Assembly: GCA_902764875.1 (NCBI GenBank)
Contig: CACWXP010000001.1
Location: forward strand, 182,002-246,001
Direction of reading: 5' to 3'
DNA: 64,000 nucleotides
Source: an uncultured Eubacteriales bacterium
Lineage (GTDB): Bacteria > Bacillota > Clostridia > Christensenellales > Aristaeellaceae
Positions 1-8,077 of the stretch are shown here, one piece after another. The position numbers were made by a program, and so were the translations under genes. Within the stretch, counting starts at the first letter, position 1, and each line of letters opens with the position of its first letter. The notes beneath the pieces were generated by a model. That model saw only the letters and a program-made list of their open reading frames with translations, was not told the DNA's origin and did not search any database.

Positions 1-176
1 TCGGCCAGGAGCATGACGTCCTCCGGCTGAATCTGGGTTCGGCCGTTTTCGATTTTTTCAATTCGCTCCGGGGAGAAACCGGGGATCAGATCTCCCGCTT
101 TTTCCCGGGTCAGCCCGAGGTTTTCCCGGGTGATCTGCCACACAGATTTATTCTCCTTCGTTGATTTCCTGCCCAT
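1..176 (-). CDS. XRE-family HTH protein, partial
   Basis: The N-terminal 58 codons of a small DNA-binding protein that continues beyond the left edge. After a short basic lead-in (MGRKSTKENK) the sequence contains TRENLGLTREKAGDLI and FSPERIEKIENGR, the helix 2 / recognition-helix pattern of Cro/C1-type (XRE) regulators. The ATG at 174-176 lies inside the 3' end of the upstream secreted protease gene, so the two overlap by 29 bases and are probably co-transcribed, with AGGAG-like bases available within the upstream coding sequence. Its target cannot be inferred. Confidence 0.7.
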   Translation of the reverse strand, partial: MGRKSTKENKSVWQITRENLGLTREKAGDLIPGFSPERIEKIENGRTQIQPEDVMLLA

Positions 177-1716
177 TTTCTTCTTCTCCTTCTGAAGTGT
201 TCTCCTGATCCGGAATGATGTATTTTTCACGCACCCAGCCGCGCTGGCCGTTGCCCTCGAGGAGCCAATAGCCGTTTTGCTTTTCCACGACGGCGACGGG
301 GGTGCCGGTTTCCCACTGAACCACGCCGGTTTTCCCGTCCGGATTCAGATAAGCGGTGATTTTCTGCGCGCCGGAGGTGTTCCCGTTCTTCGCGATGACG
401 CCGGTTTCAAAGTCTCCCTCGGCTGCGGGAAGAATTTCGACGTCGGCTTTGGTCACATAGCCGAAGCCGTTGTCCCACCAGGCGTAGAGGAGATCTTCCG
501 TTCCGCCGCCCAGCAGCAGTACCATCATATTGCGCTTGATCTTTGCCTTCTTCGGAATCTGCTTTCCGCTGATATCCTTCAGCATGGTGCCTTTTTTATT
601 TGTGACGATGGCAACCTGGATTTCTTCCGGAGCGATGCCGGTGATTTGCAGATCGCGGGTGGGGATGCGCCAGGATTCCTTTTCCTTCGTGACCTTGGTA
701 AGGAGGGCGCCGACGGTTTCCGGAACGACGCTGCGGGCGCCGCCGCCGTCGCCGGGATCTGCCTTCAGCCAGGGGAAGCGAACCAGCCGCATGCCGCGGT
801 TTGCGCAGTATTCAAGATCCATCCAGTATTCCAGACCGCCGTATTCCGCGGTTTCAAAGAACCAGCGGATGCCGGGATGATCCTCCGGCGAGGCGGCTTC
901 GGTGAAGGAGCCGTCGGCATTCTGAATGAAGATTTTCCCGGGGAAGCGGATCCGCTCGTAGGTGGCGCCGGGGGCGCTGTCCACAATGTGGACCTTGGTT
1001 CCGTCCTCGCTGATGGCGTCGGCCAGGGCGATATGCCGGTCCACGATGCTGAAGGAGAAGCGGTCGCCGCGGCGGAAGCAGGCGGCGATTTCCTCTGGTG
1101 AATAGAAGAGTTCCTTCTGCGTGGTGAAATCGTAATCCACTGCGGAATAGCGGATCAGACCCTCGTTCCAGGTTCCGGAATCTTCCTTATAATACACATA
1201 GGTCTTTGCCAGGACCGAGGGGGTAACGTCTTCTCCCGTGAAGCCGGCCCGCTGGAGCAGGTGGCTGAGGGTGAAGATGGCGCAGCCGGAGGTTTGCAGC
1301 TCGGAAGAGGAATACTTTACTTTTTTCCACCAGCCGTCCTTCTGGCTGTAAATTACGTCCGTACCCTCCTGATCCGGGGCGAAACCGGAAACGGGCAGGA
1401 CCACCTCCGCGGTTTCCTTGTCTTTGTTATCATAGACAACGGTGATCCGCAGGGTATAGTCGCCCTCCTTGCGGGGACGGCACCAGACATCGTAATGCTG
1501 AACCGGCTTGCCGGCGAACACCTTTTCCAGATTGTCCCCGTAGAAGAGTGCGTAGGAAACGCTTTCGGGGTTTTCACGGTCCGGCGTGACAATGACATTC
1601 ACATAGTCACCGACCCGGGGATTTTCCGGATTGACGGAGACGGAAACCTCGCCGAGGGCGGAGGAAACCGCCAGAAGAAGCAGCAGAAAACCCAGTACTG
1701 CGATCCATCGTTTCAT
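148..1716 (-). CDS. Secreted C39-like cysteine protease with SH3-type C-terminus
   Basis: A 522-residue exported protein. Residues 1-22 form a Sec signal peptide (basic MKR, then a Leu-rich core). Residues ~25-110 look like an Ig/Cna-type beta domain. The centre resembles peptidase family C39-like: SGCAIFTLSHLLQ supplies the candidate catalytic Cys, and HIALADAISEDG followed by HIVDSAPG supplies the candidate His and Asp. Two later segments, including GVVQWETGTPVAVVEKQNGY with GQRGWVREKYI, are bacterial SH3 (cell-wall binding) repeats. It most likely cleaves peptides or wall-associated substrates outside the cell. The acidic tail (EGEEENGQEINEGE) overlaps the start of the HTH gene. The substrate is unknown. 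Confidence 0.65.
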   Translation of the reverse strand: MKRWIAVLGFLLLLLAVSSALGEVSVSVNPENPRVGDYVNVIVTPDRENPESVSYALFYGDNLEKVFAGKPVQHYDVWCRPRKEGDYTLRITVVYDNKDKETAEVVLPVSGFAPDQEGTDVIYSQKDGWWKKVKYSSSELQTSGCAIFTLSHLLQRAGFTGEDVTPSVLAKTYVYYKEDSGTWNEGLIRYSAVDYDFTTQKELFYSPEEIAACFRRGDRFSFSIVDRHIALADAISEDGTKVHIVDSAPGATYERIRFPGKIFIQNADGSFTEAASPEDHPGIRWFFETAEYGGLEYWMDLEYCANRGMRLVRFPWLKADPGDGGGARSVVPETVGALLTKVTKEKESWRIPTRDLQITGIAPEEIQVAIVTNKKGTMLKDISGKQIPKKAKIKRNMMVLLLGGGTEDLLYAWWDNGFGYVTKADVEILPAAEGDFETGVIAKNGNTSGAQKITAYLNPDGKTGVVQWETGTPVAVVEKQNGYWLLEGNGQRGWVREKYIIPDQENTSEGEEENGQEINEGE

Positions 1717-1731
1717 TCGGTCAAAACTCCT

Positions 1732-2979
1732 TTATCTGAGCAGGAAAACGGCGGCGTCATGCGGCGGCAGAACGGCGCGCAGCGTTCCGGATTTCCGGAC
1801 CTGCCGCCTGGTCCAAAGCTCCGTGCCCCGGAAGAAGGTCAGGTCCGCCTCTTCGGCGGAAAGGGAAACGGAACGCCGGCGGTCGGAAAGATTGAACAGG
1901 GCGATCCAGACCCCGTCGCCGCTTTGGCGGGGAGAGATCCAGATGCTTTCATCATCGGTGGTCCGCAGGGGATGGGCGCACCAGCCTTCCTTCAGGATCT
2001 CCAGCACGCTGCTGTTCGTCAGCAGCGAGAGGGTAAACGCGTCGTTCTTCGTCAGCTCTCCGCCGATCATCAGGGGAGAACGCATCATGCACCAGAGCGT
2101 CATCATGGTGCGTTGCTCGGCGGGGGTAAACCGCGTCCGGTCATTGGGATTTTCGCACTGGCGCAGGGCGCCGACGGGCAGCATGTCCGCATCCGGCCAG
2201 TGGCCGGGGGCGGCATGGACGCACCACTTCTCGGCGCGCTCGAACATGCCTTTCAGCAGTGCCCAGTCGTCCCAGAAATCATCGGTGATGCGCCACATGT
2301 TGGCGTTGGCTTTCAGATGCTCCGCCTGCTCCAGGGGCGCGGGACCGGGGGAGAGACTGAGCACCATATCCCTGCCGCAGTTTTTCACGGCATCGGAAAT
2401 CAGCTCGATTTCCCGCCGGCAATGGGGATATTCCCGGGCAATATCGTCGCACTTGACAAAATCCACACCCCAGGAGGCGTAGAGACGGAAAATGCTGTCG
2501 TAATAGGCTTTGGCGTCCGCCGTGTCGCACTTCAGGCCGTACATGTCCGGATTCCAGGCGCAGATCGAATGCGGATCGGCCGCGAGATGGCAGAAGCCAT
2601 CGCTGTCCGCGATGGGGAGATGATGGTGCGCCGCCAGGCGGGGAAGCCCGCGCATGATATGGATGCCGAACTTCAGGCCAAGGGAATGCACGTAATCCGC
2701 CAGGGGGCGGAAACCTGCGCCGTCCTTCGCGGAGGGGAAACGGTTCAGGGCGGGCGTCAGCCGGCCGAATTCATCCATCGTGAGATCGGCAAACGGCTCA
2801 TACGCGTGGTCCTTCGCGTTGGCACGGGACCACTGGATATCCACCACCACATATTCCCAGCCGTACGGCTTCAGGAAGGACGCCATATATTCCGCGTTGG
2901 CGCGGACGGTCTCCTCCGTGACGGCGGCGCCGTAGCAATCCCAGCTGTTCCACCCCATGGGCGGCGTCTGTGCGATCAT
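1732..2979 (-). CDS. Alpha-galactosidase, glycoside hydrolase family 27
   Basis: A 415-residue GH27 enzyme that releases terminal alpha-linked galactose from oligosaccharides. It opens with the family signature TPPMGWNSWDCYG and the strand VVVDIQW. The segment DFVKCDD carries the expected nucleophile Asp, and MWRITDDFWDDW the expected acid/base Asp. The last ~80 residues form the usual C-terminal beta domain. No signal peptide is present, so the enzyme is probably cytoplasmic and acts on imported sugars. It lies 15 bp upstream of the secreted protease gene in the same orientation; a sugar isomerase-like gene lies further right, but no transporter is visible. Confidence 0.9.
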   Translation of the reverse strand: MIAQTPPMGWNSWDCYGAAVTEETVRANAEYMASFLKPYGWEYVVVDIQWSRANAKDHAYEPFADLTMDEFGRLTPALNRFPSAKDGAGFRPLADYVHSLGLKFGIHIMRGLPRLAAHHHLPIADSDGFCHLAADPHSICAWNPDMYGLKCDTADAKAYYDSIFRLYASWGVDFVKCDDIAREYPHCRREIELISDAVKNCGRDMVLSLSPGPAPLEQAEHLKANANMWRITDDFWDDWALLKGMFERAEKWCVHAAPGHWPDADMLPVGALRQCENPNDRTRFTPAEQRTMMTLWCMMRSPLMIGGELTKNDAFTLSLLTNSSVLEILKEGWCAHPLRTTDDESIWISPRQSGDGVWIALFNLSDRRRSVSLSAEEADLTFFRGTELWTRRQVRKSGTLRAVLPPHDAAVFLLR

Positions 2980-3056
2980 GAAACCCCTCCTTCAAATTCA
3001 TTAACTTCGTAATTATATCAAACGAACGGATTCAAAACAAGACGGCAAAGAATGGC

Positions 3057-3085
3057 TTGTCACGGCGGGAGCTGTTTGATATACT
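3057..3085 (+). promoter_or_regulatory. Sigma-A type promoter of the mscS-like gene
   Basis: TTGTCA at 3057-3062, a 17-bp spacer and TATACT at 3080-3085. The implied transcript start (~3092) excludes a start codon at 3052 and supports the ATG at 3136. Confidence 0.65.
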
Positions 3086-3135
3086 TTTCATGCAGAGTGG
3101 TACAACATGATCTCCAAAAAGAAAGGATGCGGCAT

Positions 3136-3933
3136 ATGAACACGGAAGATATCATCGGTATTCTGAAAACCGGTGGGCTGGATCTCCTGAAGGGCATTGT
3201 GGCGCTGGTGATCGGCTTTTTCCTGGTGCACTGGATCGGGAAACTGCTGAAACGCAACAAAAAGATACAGGCTATCGAGCCGACCCTGAGAGGGTTCCTG
3301 CTGAACCTGGTGAAGATCGTTCTTTCCGTGATTGTCGTGCTGACCGCGGCGAATATCATGGGCATTCCCATGACTTCCATCCTGACCCTGATGGCTTCCG
3401 GAAGCGTGGCCATCGGCCTTGCGCTGCAGGGCGCCGTCGGCAACCTGATCGGCGGACTGATCCTGCTGATTCTGCGGCCGATCAAGGCGGGGGAATATGT
3501 GAAAATCGGGGACAACGAGGGCGTTGTGAAGACAGTAGGGGCTTACTATACCGAGCTGATCACGCCGGATAACAAACAGCTGAGCCTTCCCAACGGAACA
3601 CTGACCAACGCACCCATTAATAACTTTTCACGGCAGGGCACCCGGCGGCTGGACCTTACCTTCTCCGTGGATTACGGCAGCGATCTGGATACGGTTTACC
3701 GGGTGCTGAACGAACTGGCGGCCGGGCAGGAGGGCATCCTGCCGGAGCCCGCGTCGCAGGTCGTGCTGCTCAAGTGCGCGGACAGCAGCCTGGACTTCGC
3801 CGTACGGGTGTGGGTGAAGACGGAAGATTACTGGAACGTGAACTTCAGCCTGCTGGACAAAGGAAAGCGGGCGCTGGACGCTGCGGGCATCTCTATCCCG
3901 TTCCCGCAGATGGATGTGCATGTTAAATCCTGA
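3136..3933 (+). CDS. Small-conductance mechanosensitive channel (MscS family)
   Basis: A 265-residue channel that releases solutes on hypo-osmotic shock. Three membrane segments lie in residues ~15-100, followed by the pore helix TM3 (MASGSVAIGLALQGAVGNLIGG), rich in the Gly/Ala of the family. A beta domain then carries KAGEYVKIGDNEG and VVKTVGAYYTEL and SLPNGTLTNAPINNFS, the standard MscS cytoplasmic vestibule motifs. The length fits the minimal MscS (about 280). The ATG at 3136 is preceded by GAAAGGA; an alternative start at 3127 would add only three residues. It has its own promoter, and a 104-residue gene follows 31 bp downstream. Confidence 0.92.
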   Translation: MNTEDIIGILKTGGLDLLKGIVALVIGFFLVHWIGKLLKRNKKIQAIEPTLRGFLLNLVKIVLSVIVVLTAANIMGIPMTSILTLMASGSVAIGLALQGAVGNLIGGLILLILRPIKAGEYVKIGDNEGVVKTVGAYYTELITPDNKQLSLPNGTLTNAPINNFSRQGTRRLDLTFSVDYGSDLDTVYRVLNELAAGQEGILPEPASQVVLLKCADSSLDFAVRVWVKTEDYWNVNFSLLDKGKRALDAAGISIPFPQMDVHVKS

Positions 3934-3964
3934 GAATCCAGCTATCTGACGCACAGGAGGAACG

Positions 3965-4279
3965 ATGAAGAAAGTACGCATCACCGTGAAGAAGATCGCA
4001 CGGTATGACGATCTGATAGAGCAATACGAAAACCCGATTGCACATGCCTGCCCGATGGAACTGGGGCAGCGCTTCATCTGCAACGGCTGGGAACGGCCGG
4101 AAGGCTTCTGCTCTAGCGCATGGGACACGGTGTCGCCGTTTGTGATGACGCTGGCGCACGGCGGCGAAAACTTCTATGACGGCTGGATGAAGAATCCGAG
4201 ATCGGCGATGATCTCCTGCAACGACGGGTTCAGACCGGTCAGCTTTCTGCTGGAAACCATGGATGAAGAGGCGGAGTAA
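3965..4279 (+). CDS. TIGR04076-like small protein
   Basis: A 104-residue cytoplasmic protein resembling the TIGR04076 family, whose function is unknown. It begins with the typical VRITVKKI strand. A Cys (ACPMELGQRFICNGW), a later segment GFCSSAWDTVSPFVMTLAHGG and a final Cys (MISCNDGFRPVSFLLE) complete the family pattern, which hints at metal or cofactor binding without proof. An AGGAGGAACG ribosome site lies directly upstream, and the gene probably shares the mscS transcript. It ends 7 bp before the convergent isomerase gene. Confidence 0.7.
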   Translation: MKKVRITVKKIARYDDLIEQYENPIAHACPMELGQRFICNGWERPEGFCSSAWDTVSPFVMTLAHGGENFYDGWMKNPRSAMISCNDGFRPVSFLLETMDEEAE

Positions 4280-4286
4280 CGCAATA

Positions 4287-5045
4287 TTATAACCAACGGC
4301 TTAATGATTCATAACTTTCTTTCAGACAATCGAAGGGGGAGGCGCCGTAGCAGTCGTCCTGTTCCACCAGGGCGTATTCCGTGAGGCCGTTTTTGCCCAG
4401 GATATCCAGGATCTTCGGAAAATCAAGGCTTCCGGCGCCGACGGGCGCCATCCGGATGTCGAAGCCGGACACGGTGTAATCCTTCAGATGGACGCAGTGA
4501 AGCCTTTCCGCGTGCTGCTGCAGCCAGGCGCAGATGTCCATGCCGCCGTACTGAAGCCAGTAGGTGTCCGCCGTGACGCCAAGGAGATCTGCCGGCATGG
4601 CGGACAGCAGATGATCCATCATGAACCGGCCGTCCGGCATACGGGCGAACTCAAAAGCATGGTTGTGATACATCATCTTCATGCCGGCCGCGCGGAGCTT
4701 TTCCGCCGACGGCATGAAGTCTTCCGCAAACTTTTCCGGCCCGCCCGGCACGTGATAGCGGTCCGGCAGATAGCCCAGGCCGACATAGGTGCAGCCGTAG
4801 AGCTGATGCCGGCGGATCAGATCTTCCGTTTTTTCCAGGAAATCGGTTTCCGGATTGTGCGTGAGCACGATGCGCAGGCCGTTTGCGTCGCACAGATGTT
4901 TCACCCGCTCCGGCGGGATTGGGCCGATGGCGGAGAGCTGGATATTCCGGTAACCGATCGCGGCGATCTTCTCCAGCGATTCGCCCAGATCCTTTTCAGT
5001 TTGACAGTATTGCCGTACGGTATAGCTTTGTGCACCAATCTGCAT
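4287..5045 (-). CDS. Sugar phosphate isomerase/epimerase-like TIM barrel protein
   Basis: A 252-residue member of the xylose-isomerase-like TIM barrel superfamily (AP endonuclease family 2 fold). It shows the opening strand IGAQSYTVR, the loop YRNIQLSAIGP, the metal-site region MKMMYHNHAFEFAR (His/Glu) and LGVTADTYW, and the late strand LHCVHLKDY with YALVEQDDC near the end, where Asp, His and Glu ligands usually sit. It probably isomerises or epimerises a ketose or polyol, or dehydrates an inosose; substrate specificity cannot be read from sequence. The single gene is convergent with the TIGR04076-like gene. Confidence 0.8.
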   Translation of the reverse strand: MQIGAQSYTVRQYCQTEKDLGESLEKIAAIGYRNIQLSAIGPIPPERVKHLCDANGLRIVLTHNPETDFLEKTEDLIRRHQLYGCTYVGLGYLPDRYHVPGGPEKFAEDFMPSAEKLRAAGMKMMYHNHAFEFARMPDGRFMMDHLLSAMPADLLGVTADTYWLQYGGMDICAWLQQHAERLHCVHLKDYTVSGFDIRMAPVGAGSLDFPKILDILGKNGLTEYALVEQDDCYGASPFDCLKESYESLSRWL

Positions 5046-5076
5046 GTTCAGGCAGCTCCTTTTCGATGAATGTTGT

Positions 5077-5241
5077 TTACTGTTCTGTTATTTCTCCCCG
5101 GGCATCTGAAAACAGATCATCCACGATAGCCTTTGCCGCCTCGAGATGCTCGAAGGGCACATAGAACCGGCTGTATTCCAGCATGGGCCCGACCCTGATG
5201 GCCATTCCCGCACCCATGACGTCTTTCTTCAGGGCGGGAAT
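5077..5241 (-). pseudogene. DUF2007-like C-terminal fragment
   Basis: An open minus frame of about 54 codons without a good upstream start. It reads IPALKKDVMGAGMAIRVG, then MLEYSRFYVPFEHLEAAKAI, then VDDLFSDARGEITEQ and stop. This resembles the C-terminal half of small DUF2007-type proteins (a LLxxxGIPA... start and a YVPxxxxExAK... end). The N-terminal half is missing or lies in another frame. It could instead be a very short gene starting at the internal ATG. The call is tentative. Confidence 0.35.
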
Positions 5242-5302
5242 GCGTTGCCTCCGTTTTCAGTGCTGTAGCCGATTTCCGCCGCGGAAGATTTGACGGAAGC
5301 GG

Positions 5303-5331
5303 TTGCCAAATATTTGCTCGTATGGTATAAT
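5303..5331 (+). promoter_or_regulatory. Promoter of tRNA-Ser
   Basis: TTGCCA at 5303-5308, a 17-bp spacer and a perfect TATAAT at 5326-5331, followed 15 bp later by the tRNA 5' end. Confidence 0.8.
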
Positions 5332-5345
5332 TCGCCCGTTGCAAT

Positions 5346-5431
5346 GGAGCGGTATCGAAGTGGTCATAACGGCCCTGACTCGAAATCAGGTGTACGGCAA
5401 CGTACCGTGGGTTCGAATCCCACCCGCTCCG
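5346..5431 (+). tRNA. tRNA-Ser(CGA)
   Basis: An 86-nt tRNA with acceptor arms GGAGCGG (5346-5352) and CCGCTCC (5424-5430). The anticodon stem CCTGA/TCAGG encloses loop CTCGAAA with anticodon CGA at 5381-5383. A long class II variable arm (GTAC/GTAC pairing) and the T arm GTGGGTTCGAATCCCAC follow. CCA is not encoded. The class II variable arm agrees with serine. Confidence 0.95.
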
Positions 5432-5436
5432 CATTG

Positions 5437-5476
5437 AAAACTCTCACTTTTTGAAAGTTGGGAGTTTTCTTTTTAC
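5437..5476 (+). terminator. Intrinsic terminator after tRNA-Ser
   Basis: AAAACTC...GAGTTTT arms around an inner ACTTT/AAAGT stem, followed by CTTTTT. Confidence 0.75.
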
Positions 5477-5510
5477 CCTTCTTGGTAGGTAGTAGGTCGG
5501 TAGTAGAAAT

Positions 5511-5651
5511 TCACTCGATGGTATCGGTAACTGCTTTTAAGTCTTCAAGCTGACTGCTCTGATACTGACTTCTGGTGAAATTATAGTCAGTATGTCCAAT
5601 TAAAGCAACCTTAACCCTATCATCTCCTTTTGCATGTTTTATCAGCTCCTT
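5511..5651 (-). pseudogene. Tyrosine recombinase/integrase C-terminal remnant
   Basis: A 46-codon open frame bounded upstream by a stop. It reads KELIKHAKGDDRVKVALIGH, then TDYNFTRSQYQSSQLEDLKA, then VTDTIE. The motif ALIGHTDYNFTRSQYQ matches the end of tyrosine recombinases: the G-H pair, then the catalytic Tyr region, then a charged tail. The catalytic Arg box and the N-terminal part are absent. It lies 80 bp downstream of tRNA-Ser, as expected for a decayed element that integrated at that tRNA. Confidence 0.65.
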
Positions 5652-5661
5652 TCATTCTGAT

Positions 5662-5681
5662 TATATCGCTGTGGCGATATA
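5662..5681. repeat. Perfect 8-bp inverted repeat beside the integrase relic
   Basis: TATATCGC-TGTG-GCGATATA. It lies just upstream of the integrase remnant on its own strand and may be an old operator or excisionase site. No function is demonstrated. Confidence 0.5.
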
Positions 5682-5747
5682 GCGTCAAGCAGAAATGAAG
5701 AATTCTCCGGTATCTTTTATGATACCAGGTATCCTGAAAAATCGTAC

Positions 5748-5776
5748 TTGTGCATTTCCATAAACGGTCATATAAT
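5748..5776 (+). promoter_or_regulatory. Promoter of the flavin/HxlR/radical SAM operon
   Basis: TTGTGC at 5748-5753, a 17-bp spacer and TATAAT at 5771-5776. It lies 40 bp before the ATG of the pyridoxamine oxidase-like gene, which has AAGGAGGAAGATC as its ribosome site. Confidence 0.75.
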
Positions 5777-5815
5777 AAAACCGGTTCAAGAAAATGACCA
5801 AGGAGGAAGATCATC

Positions 5816-6217
5816 ATGAGTAACGCTGCAAAGGTGCATGAATTCCTGAACAAAGCGCAGGTGTTCTATTTCCTGACGACGGATGGCGACCAGCCCAAGG
5901 GGCGGCCCTTCGGCTTCCAGATGCTGGTGAACGATACCCTGTATTTTGGCTGCGGCACCTTCAAGAACGTGTTCAAGCAGCTGACAAAGAACCCCAAGGT
6001 GGAAGTGCTGGCCGTGAACGGCAATGATTTCCTGCGCTACGACGGGCAGGCCAAGGTCGTGAAGGACGACGCGCTGCTGGAGAAGGTGCGCGAGGCCATG
6101 CCGCAGATCATGGCCCTGTACGATCAGAACGGCTGGGAAATGGGGCTGTTTTACCTGGAAAACGGCCACGCGGAGATCCGGGGCATGCTGGATCTGAAGG
6201 AAGAATTTGACGTGTGA
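5816..6217 (+). CDS. Pyridoxamine 5'-phosphate oxidase-like flavoprotein
   Basis: A 133-residue protein of the split-barrel FMN/F420-binding fold. VFYFLTTDGDQPKGRPFGF and LYFGCGTFKNVFKQLTKNP are the beta strands and helix that hold flavin in this family. The second half (LRYDGQAKVVKDDALLEKVR) fits stand-alone PNPOx-like oxidoreductases. It probably binds FMN; the substrate is unknown. It is the first gene of a tight four-gene unit: its TGA overlaps the ATG of the HxlR regulator. Confidence 0.82.
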   Translation: MSNAAKVHEFLNKAQVFYFLTTDGDQPKGRPFGFQMLVNDTLYFGCGTFKNVFKQLTKNPKVEVLAVNGNDFLRYDGQAKVVKDDALLEKVREAMPQIMALYDQNGWEMGLFYLENGHAEIRGMLDLKEEFDV

Positions 6218-6570
6218 TGGAAAAGCAAACGACCCTGGAGGAGCGCTTCGGCAAGTGCCCCTTTGCCACGGCCCAGAGCCTGATCTCCGGCAAATGGGCG
6301 GTGCTGATCCTGCTCTACCTGGAGGACGGGCCCATCCGCTTCAATGAATTGCTGCGGAAGATGCCGAAGATGACCCACGCCACGCTGTCCGTCCAGCTGA
6401 AAGCGCTGGAGGAAAACGGCCTGGTCAAGCGGGTGCAGTACGAAGCCATCCCGCCCAGGGTGGAATATTCCCTGACGGAGATTGGCCGCAAGTTTCAACC
6501 CGTCATTGCCGCCATGCAAACCTGGGGAAACGAATACATTGCGCAGATGCAGGGAGAAACCAACGCATGA
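6217..6570 (+). CDS. HxlR-family winged-helix transcription regulator
   Basis: 117 residues. The hallmarks of HxlR/DUF24 regulators are present: CPFATAQSLISGKWAVLIL (Cys plus the SGKW helix), IRFNELLRKMPKMTHATLSVQ (recognition helix) and the wing ALEENGLVKRVQY...RVEYSLTEIG. These regulators often sense reactive aldehydes, disulfide or quinone stress through the N-terminal Cys. Start: ATG at 6217, overlapping the previous stop by one base; a GTG at 6214 is less likely. It probably controls this operon, which ends in a nitroreductase. Confidence 0.9.
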   Translation: MEKQTTLEERFGKCPFATAQSLISGKWAVLILLYLEDGPIRFNELLRKMPKMTHATLSVQLKALEENGLVKRVQYEAIPPRVEYSLTEIGRKFQPVIAAMQTWGNEYIAQMQGETNA

Positions 6571-7460
6571 ATTTGACGGGAATCGTTTACAGACCGCCTT
6601 ATGAGGCCGATTCGCTGCTCCTGCAGGTGACGCAGGGATGCAGCCACAACAAATGCACTTTCTGTTATATGTATCCGGACGTGCAATTTTCCGTCTGCCC
6701 CATGGAGCAGGTGGAAGCGGATATCGACGAATACGCCCGTTACCGCCCGAGCGCCAGGCGGGTATTCCTGGAGCATGGAGACGCCTTTGTGCTCTCTGCT
6801 GATCGGCTGCTGAAGATTGCTGACGCCATCCATCGCAAGCTGCCCAAGGTGGAAACCATTGCCATGTACGCCTCCATCCAGAACATCAAAGGCAAGACGG
6901 ATGAGGAGCTGCGGCAGCTCCGGGCTGCGGGCATCCACGGGCTTGACATCGGCGTGGAAAGCGGCCTGGACGCGGCGCTGGCCTACATGAACAAGGGCCA
7001 CACAGCGGAGGAAGCGCGGGAACAGTTGCTGCGCCTGACCGCGGCCAGCATGGATTACAGCTTCAACGCCATTCTGGGCTGCGGCGGGGCAGAACTGTGG
7101 AAGGAAAACGCCGACGCCACCGCCCGGCTCGTCAACGCGGTGCAGCCGCACCTGCTGTTCATCGGCAGCTTGCATGCCGAACCCGGCTGCAGGCTGTATC
7201 AGGATATGAAAACCGGCGCTTTTAAGGAATGCACCATCGGCCAGCTGCTGGACGAACAGGAACGGCTGCTCTGTCAGCTGGACTTGAAGGACACCTACTA
7301 TTTCGGCTCCCATCCGTCCAACATCGTGCCCATGCAGGGCTATCTGCCGGATCAGAAGCAGGAGATGCTTGCGGTGATCCGGGAAACAAGGGAACAGCTC
7401 CACCCGCATCTGAACGAATTCCCCAAGCGCGGCGGAGAAGGATCTATATTGAACCGATAA
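6567..7460 (+). CDS. Radical SAM protein (Elp3/B12-like fold)
   Basis: A 297-residue radical SAM enzyme with CSHNKCTFC as the [4Fe-4S] CxxxCxxC cluster motif at residues ~26-34. VFLEHGDAFVLSADRLLKI and GLDIGVESGLDAALAYMNKG correspond to the SAM-binding strands of the TIM half-barrel. There is no SPASM or other C-terminal cluster: the only later Cys are scattered. The substrate cannot be assigned. The ATG overlaps the end of the HxlR gene (ATGA). Its position between a redox regulator and a nitroreductase suggests a redox or detoxification role, not peptide maturation. Confidence 0.88.
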   Translation: MNLTGIVYRPPYEADSLLLQVTQGCSHNKCTFCYMYPDVQFSVCPMEQVEADIDEYARYRPSARRVFLEHGDAFVLSADRLLKIADAIHRKLPKVETIAMYASIQNIKGKTDEELRQLRAAGIHGLDIGVESGLDAALAYMNKGHTAEEAREQLLRLTAASMDYSFNAILGCGGAELWKENADATARLVNAVQPHLLFIGSLHAEPGCRLYQDMKTGAFKECTIGQLLDEQERLLCQLDLKDTYYFGSHPSNIVPMQGYLPDQKQEMLAVIRETREQLHPHLNEFPKRGGEGSILNR

Positions 7461-7478
7461 ACAAAGGAGGAAAAAACC

Positions 7479-7997
7479 ATGGCCGAAACCCTGACCACCC
7501 TGAAAACGCGCCGCAGCTGCCGTGCCTACAAGCCTGAACACATCGAGGAAGAAAAGCTCAACGCCATCCTGGAAGCGGGCACCTACGCCGCCACCGGCAT
7601 GGGCAAGCAGTCGCCCATCATCCTGGTGATCAAAGACCCCGAAGTCCGGGCCAAGCTGACCAAGCTCAATGCCGCGGCGATGGGCATGGACATCGATCCC
7701 TTCTACGGCGCGCCGGAGCTGGTGGTGGTACTGGCCAACAAGGCAATGCCCACCTACATCTACGACGGCAGCCTGGTGCTGGGCAACATGATGAACGCCG
7801 CTGCCGATCTGGGCGTGGCCAGCTGCTGGATCCACCGCGCCAAGGAAGAATTCGAGAGCGAGGAAGGCCAGGCCATTCTCAAGCAGCTCGGCATCGAGGG
7901 CGATTACGAGGGTATCGGCAACCTGATCCTGGGCTATGCCGCCAAGCCCGCCAATCCCGCCGCGCCGCGCAAAGCGAATTATATCTATACCATTTGA
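7479..7997 (+). CDS. Nitroreductase family protein
   Basis: A 172-residue FMN-dependent nitroreductase-like enzyme. The N-terminus TLKTRRSCRAYKPEHI is the family's RRS-R-Y FMN-binding motif. AGTYAATGMGKQSPIILVI forms the P-loop-like helix, and LGNMMNAAADLGVASCWIHR the later helix and flavin contact. IGNLILGYAAKP is the typical end. It probably reduces quinones or nitro compounds with NAD(P)H. It is the last gene of the operon, with AAAGGAGGAAAAAACC as ribosome site, followed by a terminator. Confidence 0.9.
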   Translation: MAETLTTLKTRRSCRAYKPEHIEEEKLNAILEAGTYAATGMGKQSPIILVIKDPEVRAKLTKLNAAAMGMDIDPFYGAPELVVVLANKAMPTYIYDGSLVLGNMMNAAADLGVASCWIHRAKEEFESEEGQAILKQLGIEGDYEGIGNLILGYAAKPANPAAPRKANYIYTI

Positions 7998-8011
7998 CCC
8001 AAATAACAAGG

Positions 8012-8043
8012 AACCGGCTGTCTGACAAAGGCAGTCGGTTTTT
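8012..8043 (+). terminator. Intrinsic terminator of the nitroreductase operon
   Basis: AACCGGCTG...CAGTCGGTT stem with one mismatch, followed by TTTTT. Confidence 0.75.
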
Positions 8044-8077
8044 GCATTCACGCAGCTTTGTTGAAACATGACTATAG

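Noticed and set aside
1261-3012. Long plus-strand open frame opposite the protease and galactosidase genes
   Set aside because: Antisense shadow caused by high GC at third positions; the minus-strand genes have clear family motifs.
6567-7460. Radical SAM gene as the maturase of the Nif11-like precursors
   Set aside because: It lies 50 kb away inside a redox operon and has no SPASM-type Cys cluster or peptide-binding (RRE-like) region.
6495-8069. 524-codon minus-strand frame opposite the radical SAM and nitroreductase genes
   Set aside because: Shadow frame; plus-strand genes have cluster and flavin motifs.
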